Part shown: positions 16,900 to 25,302 of the stretch, piece after piece | Position numbering within the stretch: the stretch's first letter is position 1 | How the letters are laid out: each line of letters opens with the position of its first letter | DNA from: Streptomyces piniterrae | GTDB lineage: Bacteria; Actinomycetota; Actinomycetes; Streptomycetales; Streptomycetaceae | Direction of reading: 5' to 3' | DNA length: 64,000 nt | Assembly (NCBI RefSeq): GCF_005048155.1 | Contig: NZ_SUMB01000006.1 | Coordinates: 62,001 to 126,000, forward strand | The notes under the pieces: model-generated | Databases searched by the model: none | Told to the model about the DNA's origin: nothing | Seen by the model: the letters and a program-made list of their open reading frames with translations, nothing else | Program-made: the position numbers and the translations under genes

Positions 16900-18213
16900 G
16901 TGACCGAGTCCGCGTCCGTGACCGAGTCCGTGACCACACCCCGCTCAGAGCGCAGCGCGGATGTGATCGTCGTCGGTGCCGGACCGGCCGGCTCGACGAC
17001 CGCCTACCACCTCGCCAAGTCCGGACTCGACGTCCTCCTCCTGGAGAAGACCGCGTTCCCCCGCGAGAAGGTCTGCGGCGACGGCCTCACCCCGCGCGCG
17101 ACCAAGCAGCTTGTCGCGATGGGCATCGACATCTCGGAGGAAGCGGGCTGGCTGCGGAACAAGGGCCTGCGCATCATCGGCGGCGGCTCCCGCCTCCAGC
17201 TCGACTGGCCGGAACTCGCCTCCTTCCCCGACTACGGACTCGTCCGCAAGCGCGATGACTTCGACGAGCAGCTGGCCCGGCAGGCGCAGAAGGCCGGTGC
17301 CCGGCTCTACGAGCGCTGCAACGTCGGTGCGCCGATCATCAACGAGCTCACCGGCCACATCGAGGGCGTCAACGCCAAGCTCGGCGACGAGAAGACCCCG
17401 GTCACCTTCCACGCCCCGCTCGTCGTCGCCGCCGACGGCAACTCCACCCGGCTCTCGCTGGCCATGGGCCTGCACCGGCGCGAGGACCGCCCCATGGGCG
17501 TAGCCGTACGCACCTACTTCACCTCCCCGCGCCACGACGACGACTACCTGGAGTCCTGGCTGGAGCTGTGGGACCGCCGCGGCGCCCAGGACCGCCTCCT
17601 GCCCGGCTACGGCTGGATCTTCGGCATGGGCGACGGCACCTCCAACGTCGGCCTCGGCGTCCTGAACACCTCCGCCGCCTTCAAGGAGCTGGACTGGCGG
17701 GAGATCCTCAAGGCGTGGTGCGCCTCCATGCCCGCCGACTGGGGCTACACCCCGGAGAACATGACCGGCCCGATCCGCGGCGCCGCCCTCCCCATGGCCT
17801 TCAACCGCCAGCCCCACTACACCAAGGGCCTGCTGCTGGTCGGCGACGCGGGCGGCCTGGTCAACCCGTTCAACGGCGAGGGCATCGCGTACGCCATGGA
17901 GTCCGGCAGCATCGCCGCCGAGGTCATCGTCCAGGCACACGCGCGCGCGACGTACGCCCAGCGGGAGCTGGCCCTGCAGCGCTACCCGAAGATCCTCAAG
18001 GACACCTACGGCGGCTACTACTCCCTCGGCCGCGCCTTCGTGAAGCTCATCGGCAACCCCAAGGTCATGAAGATCGCCACCCAGCGCGGGCTGACGCACC
18101 CGGTGCTGATGAAGTTCACCCTCAAGATGCTCGCCAACCTCACCGACCCGACGGGCGGCGACGCGATGGACCGCATCATCAACGGGCTGAGCAAGGTCGC
18201 GCCCAAGGCGTGA
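16900..18213 (+). CDS. Geranylgeranyl reductase family flavoprotein (likely menaquinone side-chain reductase)
   Basis: A 437-residue FAD enzyme: dinucleotide-binding VIVVGAGPAGSTTAYHLA near residues 24-41, the PREKVCGDGLTPRA motif that marks geranylgeranyl reductases, and the second FAD motif LLLVGDAGGLVNPFNGEGI. In mycobacteria a homologue (MenJ) saturates one double bond of menaquinone. The surrounding mqnA, mqnC, menG and nuo genes make the same role likely here, which is inference from family and context. GTG 16900 follows GGGAG at 8 bases. The gene is single; G-rich tandem repeats lie immediately downstream, between it and a convergent gene. Confidence 0.88.
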   Translation: MTESASVTESVTTPRSERSADVIVVGAGPAGSTTAYHLAKSGLDVLLLEKTAFPREKVCGDGLTPRATKQLVAMGIDISEEAGWLRNKGLRIIGGGSRLQLDWPELASFPDYGLVRKRDDFDEQLARQAQKAGARLYERCNVGAPIINELTGHIEGVNAKLGDEKTPVTFHAPLVVAADGNSTRLSLAMGLHRREDRPMGVAVRTYFTSPRHDDDYLESWLELWDRRGAQDRLLPGYGWIFGMGDGTSNVGLGVLNTSAAFKELDWREILKAWCASMPADWGYTPENMTGPIRGAALPMAFNRQPHYTKGLLLVGDAGGLVNPFNGEGIAYAMESGSIAAEVIVQAHARATYAQRELALQRYPKILKDTYGGYYSLGRAFVKLIGNPKVMKIATQRGLTHPVLMKFTLKMLANLTDPTGGDAMDRIINGLSKVAPKA

Positions 18214-18328
18214 TCCCCGGGGGGCCTGGTCCCCGGGGGCCTGCTCCCGGGGGCACCCTGCGGTCCGCCGGCCCTGGTCGGTGCCCCTTGCCCTGGTTAG
18301 TGCCCCTTGCCCTGGCCGGTGCCCCTCG
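18214..18328. repeat. Two tandem repeat arrays between convergent genes
   Basis: TCCCCGGGGG-type units of 15-16 bp repeat about three times from 18214 to 18252. A second array has three units of 19 bp beginning CCCTGG at 18272, 18291 and 18310, all containing GTGCCCCT. The palindromic first array may act as a terminator. Confidence 0.6.
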
Positions 18329-18334
18329 CGCCGG

Positions 18335-18970
18335 TCAGTCCTCCTCGCGGGAGCGGCGGCGCATCAGGAGGTAGCCGCCGCAGGCCGCGACCGCGAGCGC
18401 GGCGCCGCCCGCGGCGATCATCGCGGTGTTGCTCCGCTCGCTGGAGCCGCCGTAGCCGGTACGCATCTTGCCGTGCGGTGCCTTGCTCGGCTGCCCCATG
18501 TCGCCCTGCTGCCCGGCGCCGCTCTCCTTCCCCGTGCCGCTCTCCTGCCCTGCGCCGCTCAGCTGCTCCTTGCTCCGCTGCTCCTTGTCCTGGGTCCGTA
18601 CGGTGGCGCTCCAGTGCTTGCCGCCCGGGCACTGGCCGTCGATCGCCCACCCGGCCTTTTTGCCGGCCTTGTCCGGGCCGCCGGAGAGCTTGCCGGCGAC
18701 CCGGCCCGAGCCGCGGTAGGTGCTGGTCTGGCCCTGGCGCTTGAGCGGGATGCTGCCCTGGGCGAGGACCTGGCCGTTGGCGGTGATGCCGGCGGGCAGC
18801 TTTCCGGCCTGCTGGCTCTCGCACATCACGGTCACGGTGACGGTCCCGCCGGGACTGATGGCACTGGGGCTGACCGACGCGGACGGGTCGGCGGAGGCGG
18901 AGGGGGTGGCGACGCCGAAGGCCATGGCCGTGAGGGCTGCTCCGGCCAGGGTACGGCTGACTAGACGCAT
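18335..18970 (-). CDS. Secreted, membrane-anchored protein of unknown function
   Basis: A 211-residue protein starting at ATG 18970 behind GGAGG. A signal peptide is clear (MRLVSRTLAGAALTAMAFGV, cleavage near ASA-DPS). A domain of about 110 residues follows with two cysteines (MCESQQAGKL and DGQCPGGKHW) that could form a disulfide. Then come a Glu/Gln/Gly-rich stalk and a C-terminal helix (AMIAAGGAALAVAACGGYLL) ending in MRRRSREED. It would therefore sit on the outside, held by the C-terminal helix. There is no LPXTG-like sorting motif. Function unknown. Upstream lies repeat element copy 1. Confidence 0.75.
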   Translation of the reverse strand: MRLVSRTLAGAALTAMAFGVATPSASADPSASVSPSAISPGGTVTVTVMCESQQAGKLPAGITANGQVLAQGSIPLKRQGQTSTYRGSGRVAGKLSGGPDKAGKKAGWAIDGQCPGGKHWSATVRTQDKEQRSKEQLSGAGQESGTGKESGAGQQGDMGQPSKAPHGKMRTGYGGSSERSNTAMIAAGGAALAVAACGGYLLMRRRSREED

Positions 18971-19443
18971 GCGGGTTCCTCCATGAATGCGGCTGCGGAG
19001 TGGTGGTCCGCGAGCGGTACGGCGGTTCGTTTCCTGATGCCATGTCAAAGCAGCACTCGGTGAGCCGCATGTTGAGCCGTGCGCCGGGTTGGTCCGAAAG
19101 GGCCGGCGAAGGGCCGCGAGGAGGGACGTTCACGCACGTCGGAGGGCGTGTCGCGGGTGAGGCGGGGGGTGCGGGGGTCCGCCCGTTCGGCGCATCCCGT
19201 TCGCGCCTGCGCTGCGCTTGGCTTGGGCCGGCTTGGTTGCTGCCGTTGTCGGCGGGGACGCTGCGCTTGGGCTGGGGCCGGCTTGGTTGCTCGCCGTTGT
19301 CGGCTGTCGCGGCGTGGGGGTTTGTCGCCGTTGCGCCTGCGGCGGGCCGGTCCGCTGCGCTTTGCCTGGGCCGCGTTTTTGACCGTCCCGCCGTTGCGCC
19401 TGCGGCGGGCGGGGTCGCTGCGCGGGGTTGTCGGGTGCGGTGA

Positions 19444-19472
19444 CGGGCCGCACGACTCCGTCCCGCGGCCCG
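19444..19472 (+). other. Head hairpin of the left arm, copy 1
   Basis: CGGGCCGC (19444-19451) pairs with GCGGCCCG (19465-19472). The 13-nt loop ACGACTCCGTCCC contains the conserved GACTCCGTC, itself able to pair GAC with GTC. Confidence 0.7.
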
Positions 19473-19624
19473 CCCCCTCCCGTTGTGGGGGGAGGGAGGC
19501 GGGTGGGGGCGTGCCGTCGTCGCCCCTGCGGCTTGGGGGCCCGGCGGCCTCGCCCCCCGACTTCGGAAACCTGTCGGGACGGCGTGCACCCCCACCGTCT
19601 TCTCACCCCCCCCCACAAACGGGA

Positions 19625-19663
19625 GGGGCCGGATCTCCGGACGAAGTCCTGAGATCCGGCCCC
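19625..19663 (-). other. Head hairpin of the right arm, copy 1
   Basis: GGGGCCGGATCTC (19625-19637) pairs perfectly with GAGATCCGGCCCC (19651-19663), a 13-bp stem. On the minus strand the loop reads AGGACTTCGTCCG, matching the loop of the other three head hairpins although the stem sequence differs. Confidence 0.7.
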
Positions 19664-19780
19664 GTGGCCGAAAAGCACCGCGCAGCGGCGACAGCTACGT
19701 CAGCCACCACGGCGGGAGAGCCGAAATCGGCCCAGGCCAAGCGCAGCGAACACGCAGCGAACACGCAGCGAAGGCGCGTA

Positions 19781-20572
19781 TTACAGAACGCGCACCGCGC
19801 CCGTCGGCTGGTCGTAGCTGAGCGGGCGCTCGACGATGCCGGTGCTGGAGTTCTGCGCGCCGATGAAGTTGCCGTCGCCGACGTAGACGCCGACGTGGTA
19901 GGCGCTGCCCGCGCTGCCCCAGTAGAGGATGTCGCCGACCTGGAGGTTGTCCAGGCCGACCTGGGTGCCGGTGGTCGACTGGTCCTGCGAGACGCGGGGC
20001 AGGTCGATGCCGATCTGGCTGAACGCGGCCTGGGTCAGGCCGGAGCAGTCGTACGCGGAGGGGCCGGTGGAGCCCATGACGTAGGCCTTGCCGAGCTGCG
20101 CCTTCAGGAACGAGACCAGGGTCGCGACGCTGCCGGAGGCGGTGGAGTGGGACGGCGCGGAGAGCGTCGTGCGCTCGGTGGAGCGCGAGGCGCGGGCCTC
20201 GGCGGCCTCCTCGGCCTTGCGTGCCTCTTCCGCCCTCTTCTTGGCCTCGGCCTTCTTCTCGGCGGCGGCCTGCTTCTTCTCCGCGACCTTGGCGGCCCTG
20301 GCGAGCGCGCTGTCCTGGAGCCCCTGCCGCTCGTAGCTGACCGCTACCAGCTGGGTGGTGTCGGCGCTCTTGGCGGCGGTGGTGGCGAGCGCCTCCGTGA
20401 TGGTCGGCAGCTCCTGGGTCTCGGAGACCGGCTTTGCGGTGGCGTTGGCCGGCACCGTGGCGCCGGTTACCGCGAGCGTGAGGAAGCCACCGGTCACGCC
20501 CGCACGCAGTGCCCGCGAGGACGCGGAACGGCGGGGCTTCCGGTGGCTGGGTATGAGTGCGTTCGGGGACAT
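19781..20572 (-). CDS. Secreted NlpC/P60 (C40) peptidoglycan hydrolase
   Basis: A 263-residue cell-wall endopeptidase of the kind that cuts stem peptides of peptidoglycan. The N-terminal 45 residues are a basic signal peptide (SRALRAGVTGGFLTLAVTGA). A coiled-coil stretch of Ala/Glu/Lys repeats covers about 90-130. The catalytic domain starts near 150 with the cysteine motif AYDCSGLTQAAFSQIG, the DLPRVSQDQ segment, GDILYWG, and the histidine in AYHVGVYVGDGNFIGA. ATG 20572 has no strong ribosome site but fits the signal peptide. It is divergent from nuoA across 875 bp. I looked for a c-di-AMP (ydaO) leader, known before some such genes, and did not find its core. Confidence 0.9.
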   Translation of the reverse strand: MSPNALIPSHRKPRRSASSRALRAGVTGGFLTLAVTGATVPANATAKPVSETQELPTITEALATTAAKSADTTQLVAVSYERQGLQDSALARAAKVAEKKQAAAEKKAEAKKRAEEARKAEEAAEARASRSTERTTLSAPSHSTASGSVATLVSFLKAQLGKAYVMGSTGPSAYDCSGLTQAAFSQIGIDLPRVSQDQSTTGTQVGLDNLQVGDILYWGSAGSAYHVGVYVGDGNFIGAQNSSTGIVERPLSYDQPTGAVRVL

Positions 20573-21447
20573 GACACCACGGCTATCAGGAGCCGGAGGT
20601 TGCTGCCAACAAAGGTGCAGTGCGCCACACTTGACGCGTACGCGCTGAACAAATCGGGCATTTGACTACGCGTCGACTCCGCGGACGTGATGTCCGGATT
20701 CCGTGATCATGTTCCTACGCATGGCATTTGCTGCCCAACGCGGGCCCTGAGGGCGCTTACCACTCTTCATGCGCCACGCCAAGGCTTCCCGGCCGTCAAG
20801 GACTTATCGCCTGAAGTCGCGTGGGATAGGTCACTCATGAGTGTCCGTTATGTTCCCGTTATGCGCCCGGGGTTCGCGGCAGCCGACCGCTCGCGAAGAA
20901 GGTGTGAACGACTCGCGGACGGGAGGTGCGCGCCGCCCGCGAAAAACGGAGGCGCGGATCGCTCGGGGTCCGGAGATGTGGATCATCCGTGAGCCGAGCC
21001 GCGCGCCTCTTGCGGGTGACAGTACGCGCCGCTCGTGAAAGAAGGCACGTACCGGCGATCACGGTCCGGTCACGAGTGGCACGGCTGCACCCGTGCTGCC
21101 TATAGCAGTTGGGCTGGTCCAGCACCAATTTGCCTGAGGCGGCGACCGCTTGATATTGGCCAAGCCGCTCTGACCAGCGGTAACCCCGGCGAATGTCACC
21201 TCTCGTGATCACTCGCGCGCTTCGCGTATGAAGATCACCGCTCATCCGACTTCATGATCCTTCGCCGGGTGGTGGAGATCACAAAGGCGTTGGCCGACCC
21301 CGTGTCGCAGATCACAGACCAGCGGGCATAAGATGCAGGCGGTTCGGGCTTGTGAACTGCCTCACATATGCACGATCTCTAGGGGGGCAGTCACTGGGCC
21401 CGAGCGGACCGCCATCCAGTCATCGTCGACTGAAGGGAGCGAGGACG
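20573..21447. promoter_or_regulatory. Long divergent regulatory region between NlpC/P60 and nuoA
   Basis: An 875-bp region without a credible gene. It contains GATCAC at 21056-21061, 21207-21212 (within the palindrome GTGATCAC), 21233-21238, 21277-21282 and 21310-21315, and a Rex-like site at 21351-21366. Read on the minus strand, 21200-21080 holds a run of hairpins: CCGCT/AGCGG, a 9-bp stem around GCTGG-A-CCAGC, and CACGG/CCGTG. Two ATAACGG-like repeats lie near 20848-20866. Some minus-strand RNA with structure is possible, but it would be more than 500 bases from the NlpC/P60 start. Confidence 0.5.
21351..21366. promoter_or_regulatory. Rex-like redox operator upstream of nuoA
   Basis: TGTGAACTGCCTCACA matches the Streptomyces Rex consensus TGTGAACGCNTTCACA at 12-13 of 16 positions, including both TGTGA/TCACA-type ends. 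It lies about 80 bp before nuoA and just downstream of a possible -10 (TAAGAT at 21329-21334). Rex senses NADH/NAD+, and the nuo operon is a known Rex target in S. coelicolor. Repression by Rex here is inferred. Confidence 0.65.
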
Positions 21448-21807
21448 GTGAACGCTTACGCGCCCATCCTCGTACTGGGAGCCCTCGGGGCAGGCTTTGC
21501 GATCTTCTCTGTCGTCATGGCCACGCTCGTCGGACCCAGGCGCTACAACCGGGCCAAGCTCGAGGCGTACGAGTGCGGAATCGAGCCGACCCCGCAGCCG
21601 TCCGGCGGCGGTCGTTTCCCGATCAAGTACTACCTGACGGCGATGCTCTTCATCGTCTTCGACATCGAGATCGTCTTCCTCTATCCCTGGGCCGTCACCT
21701 TCGACGCCCTGGGGTTGTTCGGGCTCGTCGAGATGCTCCTCTTCGCGCTCACCGTCTTCGTCGCCTACGCCTATGTCTGGCGTCGTGGCGGCCTGGAATG
21801 GGACTAG
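21448..21807 (+). CDS. nuoA: NADH-quinone oxidoreductase subunit A
   Basis: First gene of a complete 14-gene complex I operon. NuoA (119 residues) is a small membrane subunit with three helices, about residues 8-30, 63-84 and 89-110. Its long conserved loop includes KLEAYECGIEP, where the cysteine marks the quinone-site region, then FPIKYYLTAMLFIVFDIE. GTG 21448 lies right after GGGAGCGAGGACG, a ribosome-site sequence shared word for word with nuoA2. The preceding region carries a Rex-like operator. The next gene begins 9 bp later. Confidence 0.96.
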   Translation: MNAYAPILVLGALGAGFAIFSVVMATLVGPRRYNRAKLEAYECGIEPTPQPSGGGRFPIKYYLTAMLFIVFDIEIVFLYPWAVTFDALGLFGLVEMLLFALTVFVAYAYVWRRGGLEWD

Positions 21808-21816
21808 GGGCCACCA

Positions 21817-22385
<569 letters not shown>

Positions 22386-22389
<4 letters not shown>

Positions 22390-23111
22390 GCGAGCAGGAC
22401 GACCCCAACGCACCGGGCCAGAACGTCCCGGCGCAGCAGCGCGACCACGCCGACGAGCTGATCGCGACCCGCCGCGGCATGTTCGGCGCCGACAACGGCG
22501 GTGACACCACCGGCTACGGCGGCCTCGTCCGGTCCGTCCGGCTGCCCGGCGCGACCCCGCGGCCGTACGGAGAATGGTTCGACGAGGTCGCCGACGAGCT
22601 GGAGGGCGCCCTCGACGAGCAGGGCCTGGTCCCCGAGAACGTCATCGAGAAGACCGTCGTCGACCGCGCCGAGCTGACCTTCCACATCGCGCGCGAATAT
22701 CTGCCGACCGTCGCCCGCACCCTGCGCGACGACCCCGCACTGCGCTTCGAGCTCTGTACGGGCGTGAGCGGCGTGCACTTCCCCGGGGACAAGGGCCGCG
22801 AGCTGCACGCCGTCTACCACCTGCGCTCGATCACCCATAACCGGCTCATCCGGCTGGAGGTCTCCGCCCCCGACGCCGACCCGCATGTGCCCTCGCTGGT
22901 GAGCGTCTATCCGACCAACGACTGGCACGAGCGCGAGGCCTACGACTTCTTCGGCCTGATCTTCGACGGCCACCCCGCGCTCACCCGGATCATGATGCCC
23001 GACGACTGGCAGGGCTTCCCGCAGCGCAAGGACTACCCGCTCGGCGGCATTCCCGTCGAGTACAAGGGCGCCCAGATCCCGGCTCCCGACCAGCGGAGGT
23101 CGTACAGCTGA
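22386..23111 (+). CDS. nuoC: NADH-quinone oxidoreductase subunit C
   Basis: The 30-kDa-type hydrophilic subunit of the connecting module. The 241-residue product has the family core ELHAVYHLRSITHNRLIRLE, then ND-WHEREAYDFFGLIFDGHP and the LP-like end QGFPQRKDYPLGG. The N-terminal 60 residues are polar. GTG 22386 overlaps the nuoB stop by 4 bp, and its own stop overlaps nuoD (TGATG). C and D are separate genes here, unlike the CD fusion of E. coli. Confidence 0.96.
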
Positions 23112-24433
23112 TGACTGCATCGCATCCCACCCCCCGCGAGACCACCGAGGGCGCGGTCTACACCGTCACCGGCGGCGACTGGGACGAGGTCGCGGCCGCG
23201 GCACGCAAGTCCGACGACGAGCGGATCATCGTCAACATGGGGCCGCAACACCCCTCCACGCACGGCGTGCTCCGGCTCATCCTGGAGATCGACGGCGAGA
23301 CCGTCACCGAGGCCCGCTGCGGTATCGGCTATCTGCACACCGGCATCGAGAAGAACCTCGAATACCGGACCTGGACGCAGGGCACCACCTTCGTGACGCG
23401 GATGGACTACCTGACGCCGTTCTTCAACGAGACGGCGTACTGCCTGGCCGTGGAGAAGCTGCTCGGTATCACCGACGACGTGCCCGACCGGGCCACCGTC
23501 ATCCGCGTGATGCTGATGGAGCTCAACCGGCTCTCCTCCCACCTGGTGGCCATCGCCACCGGCGGTATGGAGCTGGGCGCCACCACGATCATGATCTACG
23601 GCTTCCGCGACCGTGAACTCATCCTCGACATCTACGAGTTGATCACCGGCCTGCGGATGAACCACGCCTACATCAGGCCCGGCGGCCTCGCCCAGGACCT
23701 GCCCCCGGGCGCCGTCGACCAGGTACGCGGCTTCGTCAAGAAGATGCGCAAGAACATGGCCGAGTACGACAAGCTCGCCACCGGCAACCCGGTCTTCAAG
23801 GCCCGCATGGAGGACATCGGCTATCTCGACCTGGCCGGCTGCATGGCCACCGGCGCCACCGGGCCCATCCTGCGCTCCGCCGGACTGCCCCATGACCTGC
23901 GCAAAACGCAGCCGTACTGTGGATACGAGAACTACGAATTCGAGGTGCCGACCGCCGACACCTGCGACGCCTACGGCCGGTTCCTGATCCGGCTGGAGGA
24001 GATGCGCCAGTCGCTGCGGATCGTCGAACAGTGCCTGGACCGGCTGGCGCCCGGCCCCGTGATGGTCGCGGACAAGAAGATCGCCTGGCCCGCCCAGCTG
24101 GCCCTCGGCCCGGACGGTCTCGGCAACTCCCTCGACCACATCAAGAAGATCATGGGCACCTCGATGGAGGCCCTGATCCACCACTTCAAGCTGGTGACGG
24201 AGGGCTTCCGGGTCCCGCCGGGACAGGCCTATGCCGCCGTGGAGTCGCCCAAGGGCGAGCTGGGCGTGCATGCGGTCAGCGACGGCGGCACCCGCCCCTA
24301 CCGGGTGCACTTCCGCGATCCGTCCTTCACCAATCTGCAGGCCATGGCGGCGATGTGCGAAGGCGGCCAGGTCGCCGACGTCATCGTCGCCGTCGCATCC
24401 ATCGACCCCGTGATGGGAGGCGTCGACCGGTGA
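23111..24433 (+). CDS. nuoD: NADH-quinone oxidoreductase subunit D
   Basis: The 49-kDa-type subunit that forms most of the quinone-binding cavity with NuoB. The 440-residue product has NMGPQHPSTHGVLRLILEID (the HPSTH quinone-site histidine), GYLHTGIEKNLE, GARMNHAYIRPGG-like LRMNHAYIRPGG, and the C-terminal ending IDPVMGGVDR. A complete, normal-length protein. It matters for the second nuo cluster in this window, which has no nuoD between its C and H genes. Confidence 0.97.
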   Translation: MTASHPTPRETTEGAVYTVTGGDWDEVAAAARKSDDERIIVNMGPQHPSTHGVLRLILEIDGETVTEARCGIGYLHTGIEKNLEYRTWTQGTTFVTRMDYLTPFFNETAYCLAVEKLLGITDDVPDRATVIRVMLMELNRLSSHLVAIATGGMELGATTIMIYGFRDRELILDIYELITGLRMNHAYIRPGGLAQDLPPGAVDQVRGFVKKMRKNMAEYDKLATGNPVFKARMEDIGYLDLAGCMATGATGPILRSAGLPHDLRKTQPYCGYENYEFEVPTADTCDAYGRFLIRLEEMRQSLRIVEQCLDRLAPGPVMVADKKIAWPAQLALGPDGLGNSLDHIKKIMGTSMEALIHHFKLVTEGFRVPPGQAYAAVESPKGELGVHAVSDGGTRPYRVHFRDPSFTNLQAMAAMCEGGQVADVIVAVASIDPVMGGVDR

Positions 24434-25302
24434 CAGACGTCAGTTTGGGGATGCCGCAGCTCCCCGCCCCCGACTACCCGGCCGACGTACGCGCCCGGCT
24501 CGAAGCCGACGCCAAGGAGGTCATCGCCCGCTACCCCGACTCCCGCTCGGCGCTGCTGCCGCTGCTGCATCTCGTGCAGTCCGAAGAGGGCCATGTCACC
24601 CGTACCGGTGTCCGCTTCTGCGCCGAGCGGCTCGGTCTGACCACCGCCGAGGTCACCGCCGTCTCGACCTTCTACACCATGTACCGCCGCAAGCCGAGCG
24701 GCGACTACCAGGTCGGGGTCTGCACCAACACGCTCTGCGCGGTGATGGGCGGCGACGCCATCTTCGAGGAGCTCAAGGAACACCTCGGCGTCGGCAACGG
24801 CGAGACCACCGAGGACGGCGCAGTCACCCTCGAACACATCGAGTGCAACGCGGCCTGCGACTTCGCGCCCGTGGTGATGGTCAACTGGGAGTTCTTCGAC
24901 AACCAGACACCGGACTCCGCCAAGCGGCTGGTCGACGACCTGCGGGCGGGCCGGACCGTCGAGCCCACCCGGGGCGCCCCGCTGTGCACCTACAAGGAGA
25001 CGGCCCGGATGCTGGCCGGCTTCCCCGACGAGCGTCCCGGCGCGGTCGAGGCGACGGGAGGCGCGGGGCCCGCCTCCCTCGTCGGACTCCGGCTCGCCAA
25101 GGGCGAGGCCGCCCCGGGCCACGGCGCCGACCACGTCATCGCGCCGCGCGCCACGGCCGACCGGCCGAGCGACGAGCCCCCGAGCGGGAGCCCGACGGAG
25201 CAGGCGCCGTCCGGGCACCCCAGCTCCCATGACGCGCCGCAAGAAACCTCGGCCTCCGACAGTCACCACCCGGCCGGGCACGCAGACGAGGAGGGGGAGT
25301 GA
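24430..25302 (+). CDS. nuoE: NADH-quinone oxidoreductase subunit E with long C-terminal tail
   Basis: Carries the 2Fe-2S cluster N1a in the NADH-oxidising module. Ligands are present as C-x4-C (VCTNTLCAV) and C-x3-C (ECNAACDFAP), within a thioredoxin-like domain covering residues about 15-190. The product has 290 residues, whereas the bacterial core is about 165. The last 90 or so residues are a low-complexity Pro/Ser/His/Glu tail of unknown role. GTG 24430 overlaps the nuoD stop by 4 bp, and nuoF begins inside its stop codon (TGATG). Confidence 0.96.
   Translation: MTDVSLGMPQLPAPDYPADVRARLEADAKEVIARYPDSRSALLPLLHLVQSEEGHVTRTGVRFCAERLGLTTAEVTAVSTFYTMYRRKPSGDYQVGVCTNTLCAVMGGDAIFEELKEHLGVGNGETTEDGAVTLEHIECNAACDFAPVVMVNWEFFDNQTPDSAKRLVDDLRAGRTVEPTRGAPLCTYKETARMLAGFPDERPGAVEATGGAGPASLVGLRLAKGEAAPGHGADHVIAPRATADRPSDEPPSGSPTEQAPSGHPSSHDAPQETSASDSHHPAGHADEEGE

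Larger units (their letters stand above)
19195..19778. repeat. Convergent-arm repeat element, copy 1
   Basis: This non-coding block fills most of the 810 bp between the secreted-protein gene and the NlpC/P60 gene. The left arm (19200-19486) holds tandem units with the core CGCTGCGCTT(T/G)GCYTGGGCCG, starting near 19209, 19259 and 19353. The right arm (19620-19775) is the same unit inverted (CAGGCCAAGCGCAGCGAAC). Each arm ends toward the middle in a hairpin, at 19444-19472 and 19625-19663. The 133-bp centre is unrelated to the centre of copy 2. The right end abuts the stop of the NlpC/P60 gene. Long frames through it are Arg/Pro/Leu-rich and are not credible proteins. Confidence 0.75.

Noticed and set aside
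19079..20665. Long plus-strand frame through repeat element copy 1 and antisense to the NlpC/P60 gene
   Set aside because: The peptide follows the repeat (Arg/Leu/Pro-rich) and the NlpC/P60 antisense, so it is not a protein gene.
20573..21250. c-di-AMP (ydaO) riboswitch upstream of the NlpC/P60 gene
   Set aside because: Such leaders precede some Streptomyces cell-wall hydrolase genes. I searched both strands for the core (GGGGTGAA, then CCCGAACCCG and a CAGCT-ACCTCG-like 3' end) and found only a partial TCAGAGCGG match. Not enough to call.
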